A stretch of 51,135 bases of DNA from JACMRI01 sp043778625. Lineage in GTDB: Bacteria > Bacteroidota > Bacteroidia > UBA4408. The notes under the pieces are model-generated. The model was not told the origin of the DNA and did no database searches. It saw only the letters and a program-made list of their open reading frames with translations. The position numbers and the translations under genes were made by a program. This document shows positions 30,752 through 39,489 of the stretch, in pieces (within the stretch, counting starts at the first letter, position 1; the number at the start of each line of letters is the position of its first letter). The stretch covers positions 1 to 51,135 of the forward strand of contig JAYWFU010000139.1 in the NCBI GenBank assembly GCA_043778625.1, given 5' to 3'.

Positions 30752-31426
30752 GTGGGAGGACAAAATAAACTATACAAATTTGACCAAGTAAGCCAATTTG
30801 CTAACGTGGTAGAGCACTTACAGCACGATGCAGTAATACCCAGTATGCCATTAAAAAGCAAGTGGAACAACGAGTTTTTTAAAAACACTAACCCAATAGT
30901 AGTAGAGTTAGGTTGTGGCAAAGGCGAGTACACTGTGGCGCTATCGCAATTATACCCTAACAAAAATTTTATTGGCTGCGACGTTAAAGGCAACCGCATA
31001 TACACCGGTGCTAAACAGTTATTAGCCTTGGGTAGTACCAATGCTGGCTTTATGCGCGGGCGTATCGAAAACATTACCACGTTTTTTGCACCCAACGAAG
31101 TATCAGAAATTTGGATAACCTTCCCCGACCCTCAACCCCAAAAGCCACGTGAACGCAACCGCTTAACACACCCTAATTTTTTGGCTAAATACCGCCAACT
31201 ATTACAACCCAATGGTATTGTGCACCTCAAAACCGATAGCCAACTATTGTACGAATACACCAAGGAAGTAATAGCCGAACAAAAGTTAGAACTGCTATAC
31301 GACACCAACGACCTGTACGCCAATACCGACCCACAGCTCAACGAAATGAAACAAATTAAAACCCACTACGAAGCCTTGTTTAGTAGCAAAGGATTTAGTA
31401 TCAATTATTTGAGATTTAGGTTGTAA
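30752..31426 (+). CDS. trmB: tRNA (guanine46-N7)-methyltransferase
   Basis: The 224-residue protein has the SAM-binding motif VVELGCGKGEYT (residues 50-61), then IGCDVKGNRIYTGAKQ and the TrmB signature WITFPDPQPQKPRERNRLTHPNFL, whose D-P and R-L-T-H residues mark the tRNA-binding/catalytic part. It methylates G46 in the variable loop of tRNAs. A GTG start at 30752 gives the expected MGGQNKLYKF N-terminus; no in-frame ATG is better. It sits between kup and proC with short gaps (23 and 19 nt). Confidence 0.94.
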   Translation: MGGQNKLYKFDQVSQFANVVEHLQHDAVIPSMPLKSKWNNEFFKNTNPIVVELGCGKGEYTVALSQLYPNKNFIGCDVKGNRIYTGAKQLLALGSTNAGFMRGRIENITTFFAPNEVSEIWITFPDPQPQKPRERNRLTHPNFLAKYRQLLQPNGIVHLKTDSQLLYEYTKEVIAEQKLELLYDTNDLYANTDPQLNEMKQIKTHYEALFSSKGFSINYLRFRL

Positions 31427-31445
31427 GAAATTAAAGTAACACACA

Positions 31446-32228
31446 ATGAAAAATATACACATAATAGGCGGAGGTAACTTAGGTGTTGCATTGGCCGTAG
31501 GCTTGTCTAAATTTTCGGAGATAGAAACTATTACCATTACACGCCGTAATACGCAAGCAATAGACTATTTGAAAAATAAAAAAATACGAGTTTCGGCTAA
31601 TAATATTGAAGGTATACATCAAGCCGACCTTATTATACTCACAGTAAAGCCCTACCAAATACAAGGCGTGTTGGAAGAATTGCTACCACACATTACGAAT
31701 AAAATTATAGCCTCGGCAGTAAGTGGAGTTGACATTACTACTATTGAAACTGCTACTAATAACGCACATCAAATAGTGCGAATAATGCCCAATATAGCGG
31801 CACAGTTTGGTGCTTCAGCAACATGCATAGCTTACACTAACCATAGCGCACAAGCGGGACAAGTAGTTGTTAATTTGTTTGCGCTATTAGGCACGGCGGT
31901 AGTTATTGACGAAAAAATGATGGACGGCGCTACCGTACTAGGTGCGTGTGGTACGGCTTACGCCTTACGTTACATACGTGCCGTAATGCAGGCAGGTATT
32001 GAAATTGGCTTTGATGCACAAACCGCTTTAGCCATAGCGTCGCAAACGGTTAAGGGCGCAGCACAAATGACATTAGAAGAAAATGTACACCCCGAACAAT
32101 TAATTGATAGAGTTACTACACCTCAAGGCTGCACCATTGTGGGGCTTAACGAAATGGAGCATCAAGGCTTTAGTGCTGCTTTAATTAAAGGAATTAAAAC
32201 TTCGTATAATAAAATTAAAGGCGAATAA
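31446..32228 (+). CDS. proC: Pyrroline-5-carboxylate reductase
   Basis: The N-terminal Rossmann motif GGGNLGVALA (residues 8-17), the ILTVKPYQIQGVLEEL stretch, RIMPNIAAQFGASAT and the C-terminal dimerisation signature DGATVLGACGTAYALRYIRAV, then GAAQMTLEENVHPEQLIDRVTTPQGCTIVGL identify ProC. It reduces pyrroline-5-carboxylate to proline with NAD(P)H. Length of 260 aa is typical. It follows trmB. Ornithine aminotransferase elsewhere in the window makes the precursor of its substrate. Confidence 0.95.
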   Translation: MKNIHIIGGGNLGVALAVGLSKFSEIETITITRRNTQAIDYLKNKKIRVSANNIEGIHQADLIILTVKPYQIQGVLEELLPHITNKIIASAVSGVDITTIETATNNAHQIVRIMPNIAAQFGASATCIAYTNHSAQAGQVVVNLFALLGTAVVIDEKMMDGATVLGACGTAYALRYIRAVMQAGIEIGFDAQTALAIASQTVKGAAQMTLEENVHPEQLIDRVTTPQGCTIVGLNEMEHQGFSAALIKGIKTSYNKIKGE

Positions 32229-32245
32229 GGTTGTGGTATAAAAAC

Positions 32246-32623
32246 ATGAATAGAAAAATTATATTTTTTTCTTCAATTCTTTTTTTTATAGTTATAATTA
32301 CTTTTTTACAACGGCGAATTTCAATTTATGATATGAAATTTTACTACGGAAAAGATGGAGGTATTATTGCTCGTATTCTATCAGTATGGGTAATGAGCGG
32401 TATTTTTTACTCTATTATGGCACAAAACAAACCGTTTTTATATCTTATTTTAGGACTTTTAATAGGGGTGATAACTACCTTAATTACTTACATATTTACT
32501 AGTTTTATACTAGGTAATTTAGTTTATTTAGATTTAATTTTTCAACTCGCTTCCTGTTTCATATTCATTAAATTATTTTTTAGTGTTGAGAAATATCTTA
32601 ATCAAAAAAGCACTTTAAATTAA
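32246..32623 (+). CDS. Small multi-pass membrane protein, 125 aa
   Basis: Four hydrophobic segments (IIFFSSILFFIVIITFL, IARILSVWVMSGIFYSI, FLYLILGLLIGVITTLITYIF and LIFQLASCFIFIKLFF) with a basic C-terminus (KYLNQKSTLN) mark a small inner-membrane protein. I recognise no family. The ATG at 32246 is 17 nt after proC; a TTG at 32231 is an alternative, less likely start. Codon use looks more AT-rich than proC. A function cannot be given. Confidence 0.6.
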   Translation: MNRKIIFFSSILFFIVIITFLQRRISIYDMKFYYGKDGGIIARILSVWVMSGIFYSIMAQNKPFLYLILGLLIGVITTLITYIFTSFILGNLVYLDLIFQLASCFIFIKLFFSVEKYLNQKSTLN

Positions 32624-32684
32624 TTTTAAATCAACTATTTTACACGAAATTTTATTCTCACGTTATTATTAAAGAATATATTAA

Positions 32685-33476
32685 ATGAACCTAGACTTAT
32701 CCAACAAAACAGCCCTAGTATGCGGTAGCACACAAGGCATAGGCAAAGCAATAGCTATGGGCTTAGCAAATATTAATGCCAACGTAATACTATGCGCACG
32801 CAACGAAGAAAAATTAAAAGAAACTCTTGCTCAATTGCCTAACAACGGCACGCAAACTCATAGTTATATGGTAGCTGATTTTAGCGTTACCGAAAGGGTT
32901 AAAATAGCTATTGACCACCTAATTAACGTGCAAAAAACAGTAGTAAATGTATTAATAAATAATACTGGTGGGCCAGCTGGCGGGCCAATTGTAGAGGCGC
33001 AGGCCAATGATTTTTTAAACGCTTACAACGCACATTTAATTAATAACCACAACCTAACTGTGGCGTGCCTTGCTGGTATGAAAACAAGTGGTTACGGACG
33101 TGTTATCAACATAATTTCGACTAGTGTTAAGCAACCACTTAAAGGCTTAGGAGTAAGCAATACTACACGTGCCGCTGTAGCTAACTGGAGCAAAACCATG
33201 AGTTTGGAACTTGCGCCGTTTGGCATAACCGTTAATAATGTATTGCCTGGTGCTACTGATACATTGCGCATTAAACAAATTAACGAAAATAAGAGTGCTA
33301 AAACGGGTAAATCAGTAGACGAGTTGCGCCAAGAAATGATAAATGAAATACCAATGGCTAGGCTTGCTACTGCTGACGAAGTAGCCAATGCAGTAGTGTT
33401 TTTGGCAAGCCCTGCAGCAAGTTATATTTCGGGTATTAACATACCTGTAGATGGCGGACGAACAGGTTGTTTGTAA
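32685..33476 (+). CDS. SDR-family oxidoreductase with non-canonical active site
   Basis: A Rossmann NAD(P)-binding motif GSTQGIGKAIA (residues 14-24), NNTGGPAGG and the C-terminal SPAASYISGINIPVDGG signature show a classical-length short-chain dehydrogenase (263 aa). Ser145 is kept, but at the YxxxK position the sequence is GVSNTTRAA (residues 156-164), with Ser158 in place of Tyr and Arg162 in place of Lys. This lineage, also seen elsewhere as 'SDR family oxidoreductase' with a GVSNTxRxAV motif, may use a different proton relay or lack activity. The substrate is unknown; neighbours do not help. Confidence 0.85.
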   Translation: MNLDLSNKTALVCGSTQGIGKAIAMGLANINANVILCARNEEKLKETLAQLPNNGTQTHSYMVADFSVTERVKIAIDHLINVQKTVVNVLINNTGGPAGGPIVEAQANDFLNAYNAHLINNHNLTVACLAGMKTSGYGRVINIISTSVKQPLKGLGVSNTTRAAVANWSKTMSLELAPFGITVNNVLPGATDTLRIKQINENKSAKTGKSVDELRQEMINEIPMARLATADEVANAVVFLASPAASYISGINIPVDGGRTGCL

Positions 33477-33735
33477 AAACACCTCGTTATTAATTTAGTA
33501 TAACTTTTAATAATAGTTGTTAAATATAGGGTTTGTCAGTTTGGTTGGTATTCGAAATATTAACTACCAATATTACGTAACTGTTAATACAGCTGAGTCA
33601 TAGAATTACCACCATTAAGAATGTAGTAGTTATAAATTATGTAAATTAAAACTTAAAAATCCAACAAAGGCATTATTTTTGTTTATTGAAATTCGCAATA
33701 AAAAATTCAACTATTAATTGTATAACCCAACACAA

Positions 33736-35178
33736 ATGAAAAACGTATTAGCTTGTTTATTCGTGCTAACCACACTAGCCGCAAAGGCCGACAAAGGTTA
33801 CAAACTTACATTTAAGGTGAATGGTTTAAAAAACGACACTGTATTGTTAGCCAACTACTACGGCGATAAAACCTATGTGCAAGACTCTGCCAAAATGGAC
33901 GCAAAAGGAGTAGCCGTATTTACTGGTAAAAAAGATTTGCCTCGTGGTATATACATGTTGGTACACAAGCGTCGCAAGTTATTTGAAGTAGTAGTGGTAC
34001 CTGGCGAAAATTTTACCATAGAAACCGATACCTCTGATTATTTTGATAAAATAAAAATTAAAGACTCTAAGGAAAATACATTGTTTTACGACTATATGAA
34101 GTTTTTAAATACTAAAGGTAAACTGGCTGCTCCACTACGTGACGAGTTAGTGAAACTTGGCAAAGATAAAGTAAACACGGAGGAGTACAAAGCTACACAA
34201 GCCAAAATGAAAGCGCTAGATACTGAAGTTAAAACTTATATTAGTACCACACTAAGTACTAACAGTACTACGTTATTTGCACATTTTGTAAAAGCTAACC
34301 AAGATATTGAAATACCCGAAGCTCCTAAGTTGGCTAACGGTCGCACCGACTCTACATTTGCCTACAAATACTACAAAGCACATTACTGGGATAACATTGA
34401 GTTTACTGAAGATGGTTTAATACGTACCCCAGTATTTCATACTAAGTTAGAGAACTATATGAAAAAAATGACCTATCAAATACCTGATAGCATTAACACC
34501 AGTGCCGATGTTATTTGTAACAAAGCCAAACCAAGTAAAGAGCTATTTAAGTACTGCGTGTGGTACATTACTAATCAGTACGAAACATCGCAAATTATGG
34601 GTATGGATGCAGTGTTTGCTCACATGGTAAAAACATTTTATAGCTACAAACAAACACCATGGATTGACTCTACCACTATGTTTAAAATTACTGATAAAGC
34701 CAGTAAATTAGAGCCAATTTTAATTGGTAAAAAAGCACCTAACGTAATACTTAAAGATTCCTTAGGCATTGTACACAACCTATATGCGGTACCTAATAAA
34801 TATACGGTACTTTACTTTTTTGATCCAGATTGTGGCCATTGCCAAAAAGTAACACCTGTACTTACTGCAATGTACGATTCGTTAAAACGCGAAGGCGCTG
34901 AGGTGTTTCAAGTAGGTAGTTCGTTAAAAGCCGAGTACAGTAAATGGACAGCCTTTGTGAAAAAACTGAACATGAAAGGCATTAACGTGGCCGACCCCGA
35001 TTATCAAAGTAATTTTCGTTATGAATATGATTTGCAATCGTACCCACAATTGTTTGTGTTAGATAAAGACAAAAAGATTGTAGGTAAAAAATTAGCCGTT
35101 GAACAATTAGTTGATTTCTTACAACGCTTAAACGAAATAGACAAACTTAGAGCTGCTGCCGATAAGGGTAAAAAATAA
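33736..35178 (+). CDS. Exported DUF4369/TlpA-like thiol-disulfide oxidoreductase
   Basis: The signal peptide MKNVLACLFVLTTLAAKA is followed by a DUF4369-type beta domain (KGYKLTFKVNGLKNDTVLLANYYGDKTYV...), a helical middle and a C-terminal thioredoxin-fold domain with the CGHC active site (Cys366 and Cys369, in FFDPDCGHCQKVTPVL). This domain order is common in Bacteroidota periplasmic proteins of the TlpA/AhpC-TSA group. It probably reduces or isomerises disulfides in the periplasm. A TTG at 33718 would add six residues; the ATG at 33736 starts the leader directly. clpS follows 25 nt downstream. Confidence 0.88.
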   Translation: MKNVLACLFVLTTLAAKADKGYKLTFKVNGLKNDTVLLANYYGDKTYVQDSAKMDAKGVAVFTGKKDLPRGIYMLVHKRRKLFEVVVVPGENFTIETDTSDYFDKIKIKDSKENTLFYDYMKFLNTKGKLAAPLRDELVKLGKDKVNTEEYKATQAKMKALDTEVKTYISTTLSTNSTTLFAHFVKANQDIEIPEAPKLANGRTDSTFAYKYYKAHYWDNIEFTEDGLIRTPVFHTKLENYMKKMTYQIPDSINTSADVICNKAKPSKELFKYCVWYITNQYETSQIMGMDAVFAHMVKTFYSYKQTPWIDSTTMFKITDKASKLEPILIGKKAPNVILKDSLGIVHNLYAVPNKYTVLYFFDPDCGHCQKVTPVLTAMYDSLKREGAEVFQVGSSLKAEYSKWTAFVKKLNMKGINVADPDYQSNFRYEYDLQSYPQLFVLDKDKKIVGKKLAVEQLVDFLQRLNEIDKLRAAADKGKK

Positions 35179-35203
35179 ATTATAATTCTTACTATACACA
35201 CCA

Positions 35204-35482
35204 ATGCCTGATATATTAATTGAAGAAGAAGTAAGTTTTAGTATTGACGAATTACTCACTCCTATGCACCACATAGTGTTGTATAACGACGACGTAAATA
35301 CATTTGATCACGTAATTAATTGCCTCGTTAAATACTGTGCTCACCAACCCGAACAAGCCGAGCAATGTGCTTATTTAGTGCATCACAAGGGTAGGTGCAG
35401 TATTAAAGTAGGTGAATTTAAAACACTAACTCCAATATACGAAGCCCTTACCGAAAACGGATTAAGTGCAGTAGTGGAGTGA
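35204..35482 (+). CDS. clpS: ATP-dependent Clp protease adaptor ClpS
   Basis: The 92-residue protein carries the ClpS core MHHIVLYNDDVNTFDHVINCLVKYC with the residues that bind N-degron substrates, followed by AYLVHHKGRCSIKVG, where the HxxG motif of the family is visible. ClpS brings proteins with destabilising N-terminal residues to ClpA or ClpC. It follows the TlpA-like gene by 25 nt, and a very strong terminator (35506-35546) closes the unit. clpA/clpC is not in the window. Confidence 0.93.
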   Translation: MPDILIEEEVSFSIDELLTPMHHIVLYNDDVNTFDHVINCLVKYCAHQPEQAEQCAYLVHHKGRCSIKVGEFKTLTPIYEALTENGLSAVVE

Positions 35483-35505
35483 AAACTAAGAAGAGAATTA
35501 GCTAT

Positions 35506-35546
35506 TAATAAAAGCGGTTGATATAAAATATCAACCGCTTTTATTA
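35506..35546 (+). terminator. Strong terminator after clpS
   Basis: Nineteen perfect base pairs (35506-35524 with 35528-35546; core AAAAGCGGTTGATAT) around a three-base AAA loop. The right arm contains a TTTT run. It lies 24 nt after the clpS stop. Confidence 0.85.
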
Positions 35547-35602
35547 TGTTTTATACTTGCTTTTTTATTTTAAAAAAAATGCTTTTAACAGGCCAAATAA
35601 AG

Positions 35603-35610
35603 TACATTTG
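35603..35610 (+). promoter_or_regulatory. Candidate -7 box TACATTTG
   Basis: Fits TAnnTTTG and lies 37 nt before the SRPBCC gene at 35648. There is no clear -33 box. Confidence 0.4.
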
Positions 35611-35647
35611 ATGTAAGTAAACTAACACTATATATCACTAAATAATT

Positions 35648-36064
35648 ATGAGTTTAATCATCAACAGTACCATAGAAAACGCCAACACATCGGCACAACA
35701 ATTATTTGATTTCTGTATAAATTTTAATAATTTACAAAGCTGTATGCCACCACAAGTTAAGGAATGGGTAAGTACTAATGATGCTTGTAGTTATAACCTT
35801 AACGGCATGGCTACTATTGCTATGAGGATAACTAATAGTGTTGCACCTACATTAATTAACACGGTTTCCGACGGCGATAAAAACCCATTTACATTTACCT
35901 TAAATTTTAACATTACGCCTGTAACCGATGCTACCAGCACATTACAGCTAGTGTTTGATGGTGATGTAAATATGTTTATGAAACCAATGATTGAAAAACC
36001 GCTAACTAATTTTTTTAATTACTTAACCGCTCAATTGGCTAAAAACTGCGCCATTATCGCTTAA
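35648..36064 (+). CDS. SRPBCC (START-like) family protein, 138 aa
   Basis: The protein has the shape of a START/SRPBCC domain: MSLIINSTIENANTSAQQLFDFCINFNNLQSCMPP (strand and helix with the usual asparagine-leucine pattern), then NTVSDGDKNPFTFTLNFNITPV and STLQLVFDGDVNMFMKPMIEKPLTNFFNYLTAQLA, with the long C-terminal helix. Such domains bind hydrophobic ligands. No enzyme function can be deduced. It is followed after 25 nt by mutS2 on the same strand. Confidence 0.82.
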   Translation: MSLIINSTIENANTSAQQLFDFCINFNNLQSCMPPQVKEWVSTNDACSYNLNGMATIAMRITNSVAPTLINTVSDGDKNPFTFTLNFNITPVTDATSTLQLVFDGDVNMFMKPMIEKPLTNFFNYLTAQLAKNCAIIA

Positions 36065-36089
36065 TACACCTTATTTACTATTGTAACCA

Positions 36090-38171
36090 TTGAAAGTATT
36101 TCCTGCCAATATCCCCGAAGTTTTTGAGTTTGATAAATTATTATTAGAGGTACAAAAACATTGCATTAGTAAAATGGGCAAAGCCTACATTAAAAATGTG
36201 CGCTTGCTTAATAATCGTGATAAAATAGACACGCTACTGCAACAAACACACGAGTTTAAGAGCATAGTAGCCAATGGCGAAAGTTTCCCAACGCAAGATT
36301 ACATTGACCTTACCCGCGAATTAAGCCTTTTGCGTATTGATAACGGTGTGTTGCAAGAGGTTGATTTCCTAAATATAAAAACGGTTTGCAAGGTTATTGA
36401 AAGTATATTTAATTTTTTTAAACTCCGTGATAAGCAGTATCCTCAATTATTTGAACTACTTACGCTTGCTAGCAACGAACCTACTATTGCTCTCGAAATT
36501 GATACTATAATAGATATTGACGGAACGGTACGTACCTCGGCATCAAAGGATTTGGCTCACATTCGTAAAGACTTACAGCGGGCTAGGAGTGAAGTAGATA
36601 AATTATACAACCACCTCATAAACAAGTATCGTAAGTTAGGTTATTTGCACGAAGAATCTACCGAAAGTATTAGAAATGAGCGCCGTGTGTTAGTTATTGA
36701 AAGCTCGTACAAGGCACAAATACGAGGCATACACCACGATGTATCATCAACAGGCAAAGCTACGTTTATTGAACCCTCGGAAGCCATTGATACTAACAAT
36801 AAAGTAATGAACTTGGAGCACGCCGAGCGCAAAGAAATTACTCGCCTACTACGTGCCCTTAGTGCAAAACTGCGGGTGTATTACCCAATTATTAACAACC
36901 ACCAACGCCTACTTGCCGTGTACGATTATACACGTGCCAAAGCCCTATTGGCGGTAGATATGAATGCAGTGTACCCAACGGTAACTAACGACCGTATTAT
37001 TAACTTGCAAACGGCGTACCACCCTTTATTATACTTACAAAATAAAAACACTGACAAAAAAACAGTACCCTTTACTTTTGAGTTAAATGCACGCAAACAC
37101 TTATTAATTATTAGTGGACCTAATGCAGGTGGCAAAACTATTTGTATGAAAGCTACTGGACTAATAATGATGATGCTACACGCAGGAATGCTTGTGCCAG
37201 TGCACGAAAGCAGCGTTTTGGGGGTATTTAATAATTTGATGGTGGATATGGGCGACACCCAAAGCATGGAGTTTGAACTAAGTACGTACAGCGCACGTTT
37301 GCGCAATATGAATCATTTTTTGAAACGTGCGTTTAAAGACACGCTTTTGCTTATTGATGAATTTGGTACAGGTACTGATCCCTTATTAGGCGGGGCTTTG
37401 GCCGAGGCTATATTGGAGGAGTTTCATAATTTAAAAGTATTTGGAGTGGTTACTACCCATTATTTGAATTTGAAATTAGTAACCGAAAAATTATCGGGGG
37501 TGGTTAATGGTGCAATGAGTTACGACCCTGAGCATCTAAAGCCTTTATTTGAACTTAAAGTAGGTAAGCCCGGTAGTAGTTTTACATTTGCCGTGGCCGA
37601 AAAAATTGGCTTACCTAAAGCAATTATCGACCGTGCAAAATCATTGTCGGATTTATCAAGCATTCGTATGGATGAGCTACTTAACAACCTCGAAAATGAA
37701 CTATTGCGTGCCAAAGAAAATACCCAAGTAATTAAGCAACAGCAAGCTGAACTTGATGTGCAAACACAAAAATACGAACGCTTAGCCCACGAAAATAAAA
37801 ATACCGATTTTAAAGAAATTATTAAAAAACAAAACCACCGACTAACTCAACTCGAAAACCTTGAGGAACGTGTAATACGCATGAGCAAAGGCTTTTTGAG
37901 AGGCAAAGGTACTGCTAAATTAAATGTGGTAAATCAGTTTGTGAAAACCATAAACTTTGACGACGAAGTAATGTCAGCCAAGGAAATAGCTCGTAAAGAA
38001 GCCGCCGAAGCCAAAGCCGTATTACAAATAATACGGGTAGGCGATGTAGTGCGGGTGCGTGGTAGCCAAATAAGTGGAGCCGTAATTGAAATTGCCGAAA
38101 AAAAAATACACATTCAATTTGGAACTATACGCACCATAGCCGATTTAAAAAACGTAGAGCTTATTGCTTAA
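36090..38171 (+). CDS. mutS2: MutS2-type ATPase lacking the Smr domain
   Basis: The MutS2 clamp region (MKVFPANIPEVFEFDKLLLEVQKHC) starts at a TTG, since an in-frame stop lies two codons upstream. The core then has an ATPase domain with Walker A GPNAGGKT (residues 343-350), LLIDEFGTGTDPLLGGALAEAI and GVVTTHYLNLK. A helical coiled coil follows, and the protein ends after the beta module VVRVRGSQISGAVIEIAEKKIHIQFGTIRTIADLKNVELIA at residue 693. Full MutS2 proteins (about 780-790 aa) have a C-terminal Smr nuclease domain, which is absent here. No frameshift remnant of it was found downstream. Its function in recombination control or ribosome rescue would thus be altered. Confidence 0.9.
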   Translation: MKVFPANIPEVFEFDKLLLEVQKHCISKMGKAYIKNVRLLNNRDKIDTLLQQTHEFKSIVANGESFPTQDYIDLTRELSLLRIDNGVLQEVDFLNIKTVCKVIESIFNFFKLRDKQYPQLFELLTLASNEPTIALEIDTIIDIDGTVRTSASKDLAHIRKDLQRARSEVDKLYNHLINKYRKLGYLHEESTESIRNERRVLVIESSYKAQIRGIHHDVSSTGKATFIEPSEAIDTNNKVMNLEHAERKEITRLLRALSAKLRVYYPIINNHQRLLAVYDYTRAKALLAVDMNAVYPTVTNDRIINLQTAYHPLLYLQNKNTDKKTVPFTFELNARKHLLIISGPNAGGKTICMKATGLIMMMLHAGMLVPVHESSVLGVFNNLMVDMGDTQSMEFELSTYSARLRNMNHFLKRAFKDTLLLIDEFGTGTDPLLGGALAEAILEEFHNLKVFGVVTTHYLNLKLVTEKLSGVVNGAMSYDPEHLKPLFELKVGKPGSSFTFAVAEKIGLPKAIIDRAKSLSDLSSIRMDELLNNLENELLRAKENTQVIKQQQAELDVQTQKYERLAHENKNTDFKEIIKKQNHRLTQLENLEERVIRMSKGFLRGKGTAKLNVVNQFVKTINFDDEVMSAKEIARKEAAEAKAVLQIIRVGDVVRVRGSQISGAVIEIAEKKIHIQFGTIRTIADLKNVELIA

Positions 38172-38188
38172 TTAACAATGCTTATTAG

Positions 38189-38223
38189 TTTGGTACAAAA
38201 GTGCAATTGCGCTCAGTACCAAA
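38189..38223 (+). terminator. Stem-loop after mutS2
   Basis: TTTGGTAC (38189-38196) pairs with GTACCAAA (38216-38223), and the loop holds a further palindrome around GCAATTGC. It lies 17 nt past the mutS2 stop, with no strong T-tract. It is probably an intrinsic terminator. Confidence 0.5.
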
Positions 38224-38342
38224 TATTCTCTTTGTCTTTGTTTGCTTACCTACCTACCAACAAAGCTTAAGTAGTAATAAGTTATAATAGTTTGCTTTAG
38301 TACACCTTAGCAAGTTTAGTAGGGCGTTTAGGCTTTTTTTAA

Positions 38343-38350
38343 TAGATTTG
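38343..38350 (+). promoter_or_regulatory. Candidate -7 box TAGATTTG
   Basis: Fits TAnnTTTG, 48 nt upstream of the TPR protein gene at 38399. No clear -33 element. Confidence 0.35.
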
Positions 38351-38398
38351 CGTAGCATATAGTTAAGCAATTTTTGTAATTTTAATAAAAATTAAAAC

Positions 38399-39457
38399 AT
38401 GAAACACATTTCGTTAGTACTACTAAGTATGGCGTGCTTTGCCAGCACCTACGCACAAGATACCGTAAAGGTTAAAGTAAATTTAACCCCTGAGCAACAA
38501 GCTGAGCAGCTATATAATGCGGGTATTACTGCTTATAGCAATAAAAGATATGACGATGCAATACAACAATTTGATGCCTCGTTAGCATTACTTGCTACCA
38601 ACGAAAAGGCCATGTACAGCAAGGCATTGTGTTATTTCGATAAACAAGACTATACCAAAAGTAAGGTGCAAGCAACACTAGCATTTAAACAAAAAACTAC
38701 CTATGACGATGCCGCTTTGTTAAGTGGCAAAAGTAGTCTAGCGCTAAAAGATACTGCAGGAGCTATAGAATGGTTTAAAACTACCACTGTAGCTAACCCA
38801 CAAAACGATAAGGCAAATTATAACTTGGGGGTTATTTATTTTTTGCGCCAACAATACGCTGACGCTATTACGGCTTACTCGGCAAGTATTATAGCAAACC
38901 CTCAAAACGCTTATGCCTACAACGATAGAGGCAGTTGCTACAAAATGTTAAATAAGCTTGACGATGCCATTGCTGATTATAATAAAGCTTTAGTGGCTGA
39001 TGATAAAATGTATTTTGCCTACAACAACTTAGGTAGTTGTCAACGGTTACAACTTAATTACACTGCAGCAGTAGCCGCTTATAGCAAAGCCATTAAACTA
39101 AAACCTGATTACTATCAAGCTATTAATAATCGAGGGCGCACTTATTTTGAAAGTAAAGCCTACGACGAAGCCATTACCGATTTTAAAAAATGTATTGATT
39201 TAGATGCTAAAACAAGTACAGCTTATACTAATTTAAGTGCCGTGTATTACAAGCAAAAAGACTATAATCGCTCCATTGATGCCGCTACACAAGCATTAGT
39301 AGTAAACAAAATGGATAGCGATGCTTACCTTAACCGAGGTATAAGTAAAGAATTATTGCACGATTTTATTGGTGCTTGCGATGATTTGCATCAAGCCAAA
39401 AGCCTCGGCAATAAAGAGGCTGCAACGTTTGTAGCTCGCGATTGTGCTACTAAATAA
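38399..39457 (+). CDS. Exported TPR-repeat protein, 352 aa
   Basis: After the signal peptide MKHISLVLLSMACFASTYAQ the chain is almost entirely tetratricopeptide repeats, such as LYNAGITAYSNKRYDDAIQQ and AYAYNDRGSCYKMLNKLDDA. This suggests a periplasmic scaffold. It ends 32 nt before a PorE-like gene on the same strand, so it may be its partner in envelope assembly. Cysteines near the end (IGACDDLHQA, RDCATK) may form a disulfide. Confidence 0.85.
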   Translation: MKHISLVLLSMACFASTYAQDTVKVKVNLTPEQQAEQLYNAGITAYSNKRYDDAIQQFDASLALLATNEKAMYSKALCYFDKQDYTKSKVQATLAFKQKTTYDDAALLSGKSSLALKDTAGAIEWFKTTTVANPQNDKANYNLGVIYFLRQQYADAITAYSASIIANPQNAYAYNDRGSCYKMLNKLDDAIADYNKALVADDKMYFAYNNLGSCQRLQLNYTAAVAAYSKAIKLKPDYYQAINNRGRTYFESKAYDEAITDFKKCIDLDAKTSTAYTNLSAVYYKQKDYNRSIDAATQALVVNKMDSDAYLNRGISKELLHDFIGACDDLHQAKSLGNKEAATFVARDCATK

Positions 39458-39489
39458 TTAAGTAACTACACATTTAAACATTACACACA

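Noticed and set aside
32600..32612. Third copy of the AAAGCACTTT motif of the paired operator elements
   Set aside because: Only the ten-base core is shared; the inverted CTTTG half is missing and the site is inside a gene end.
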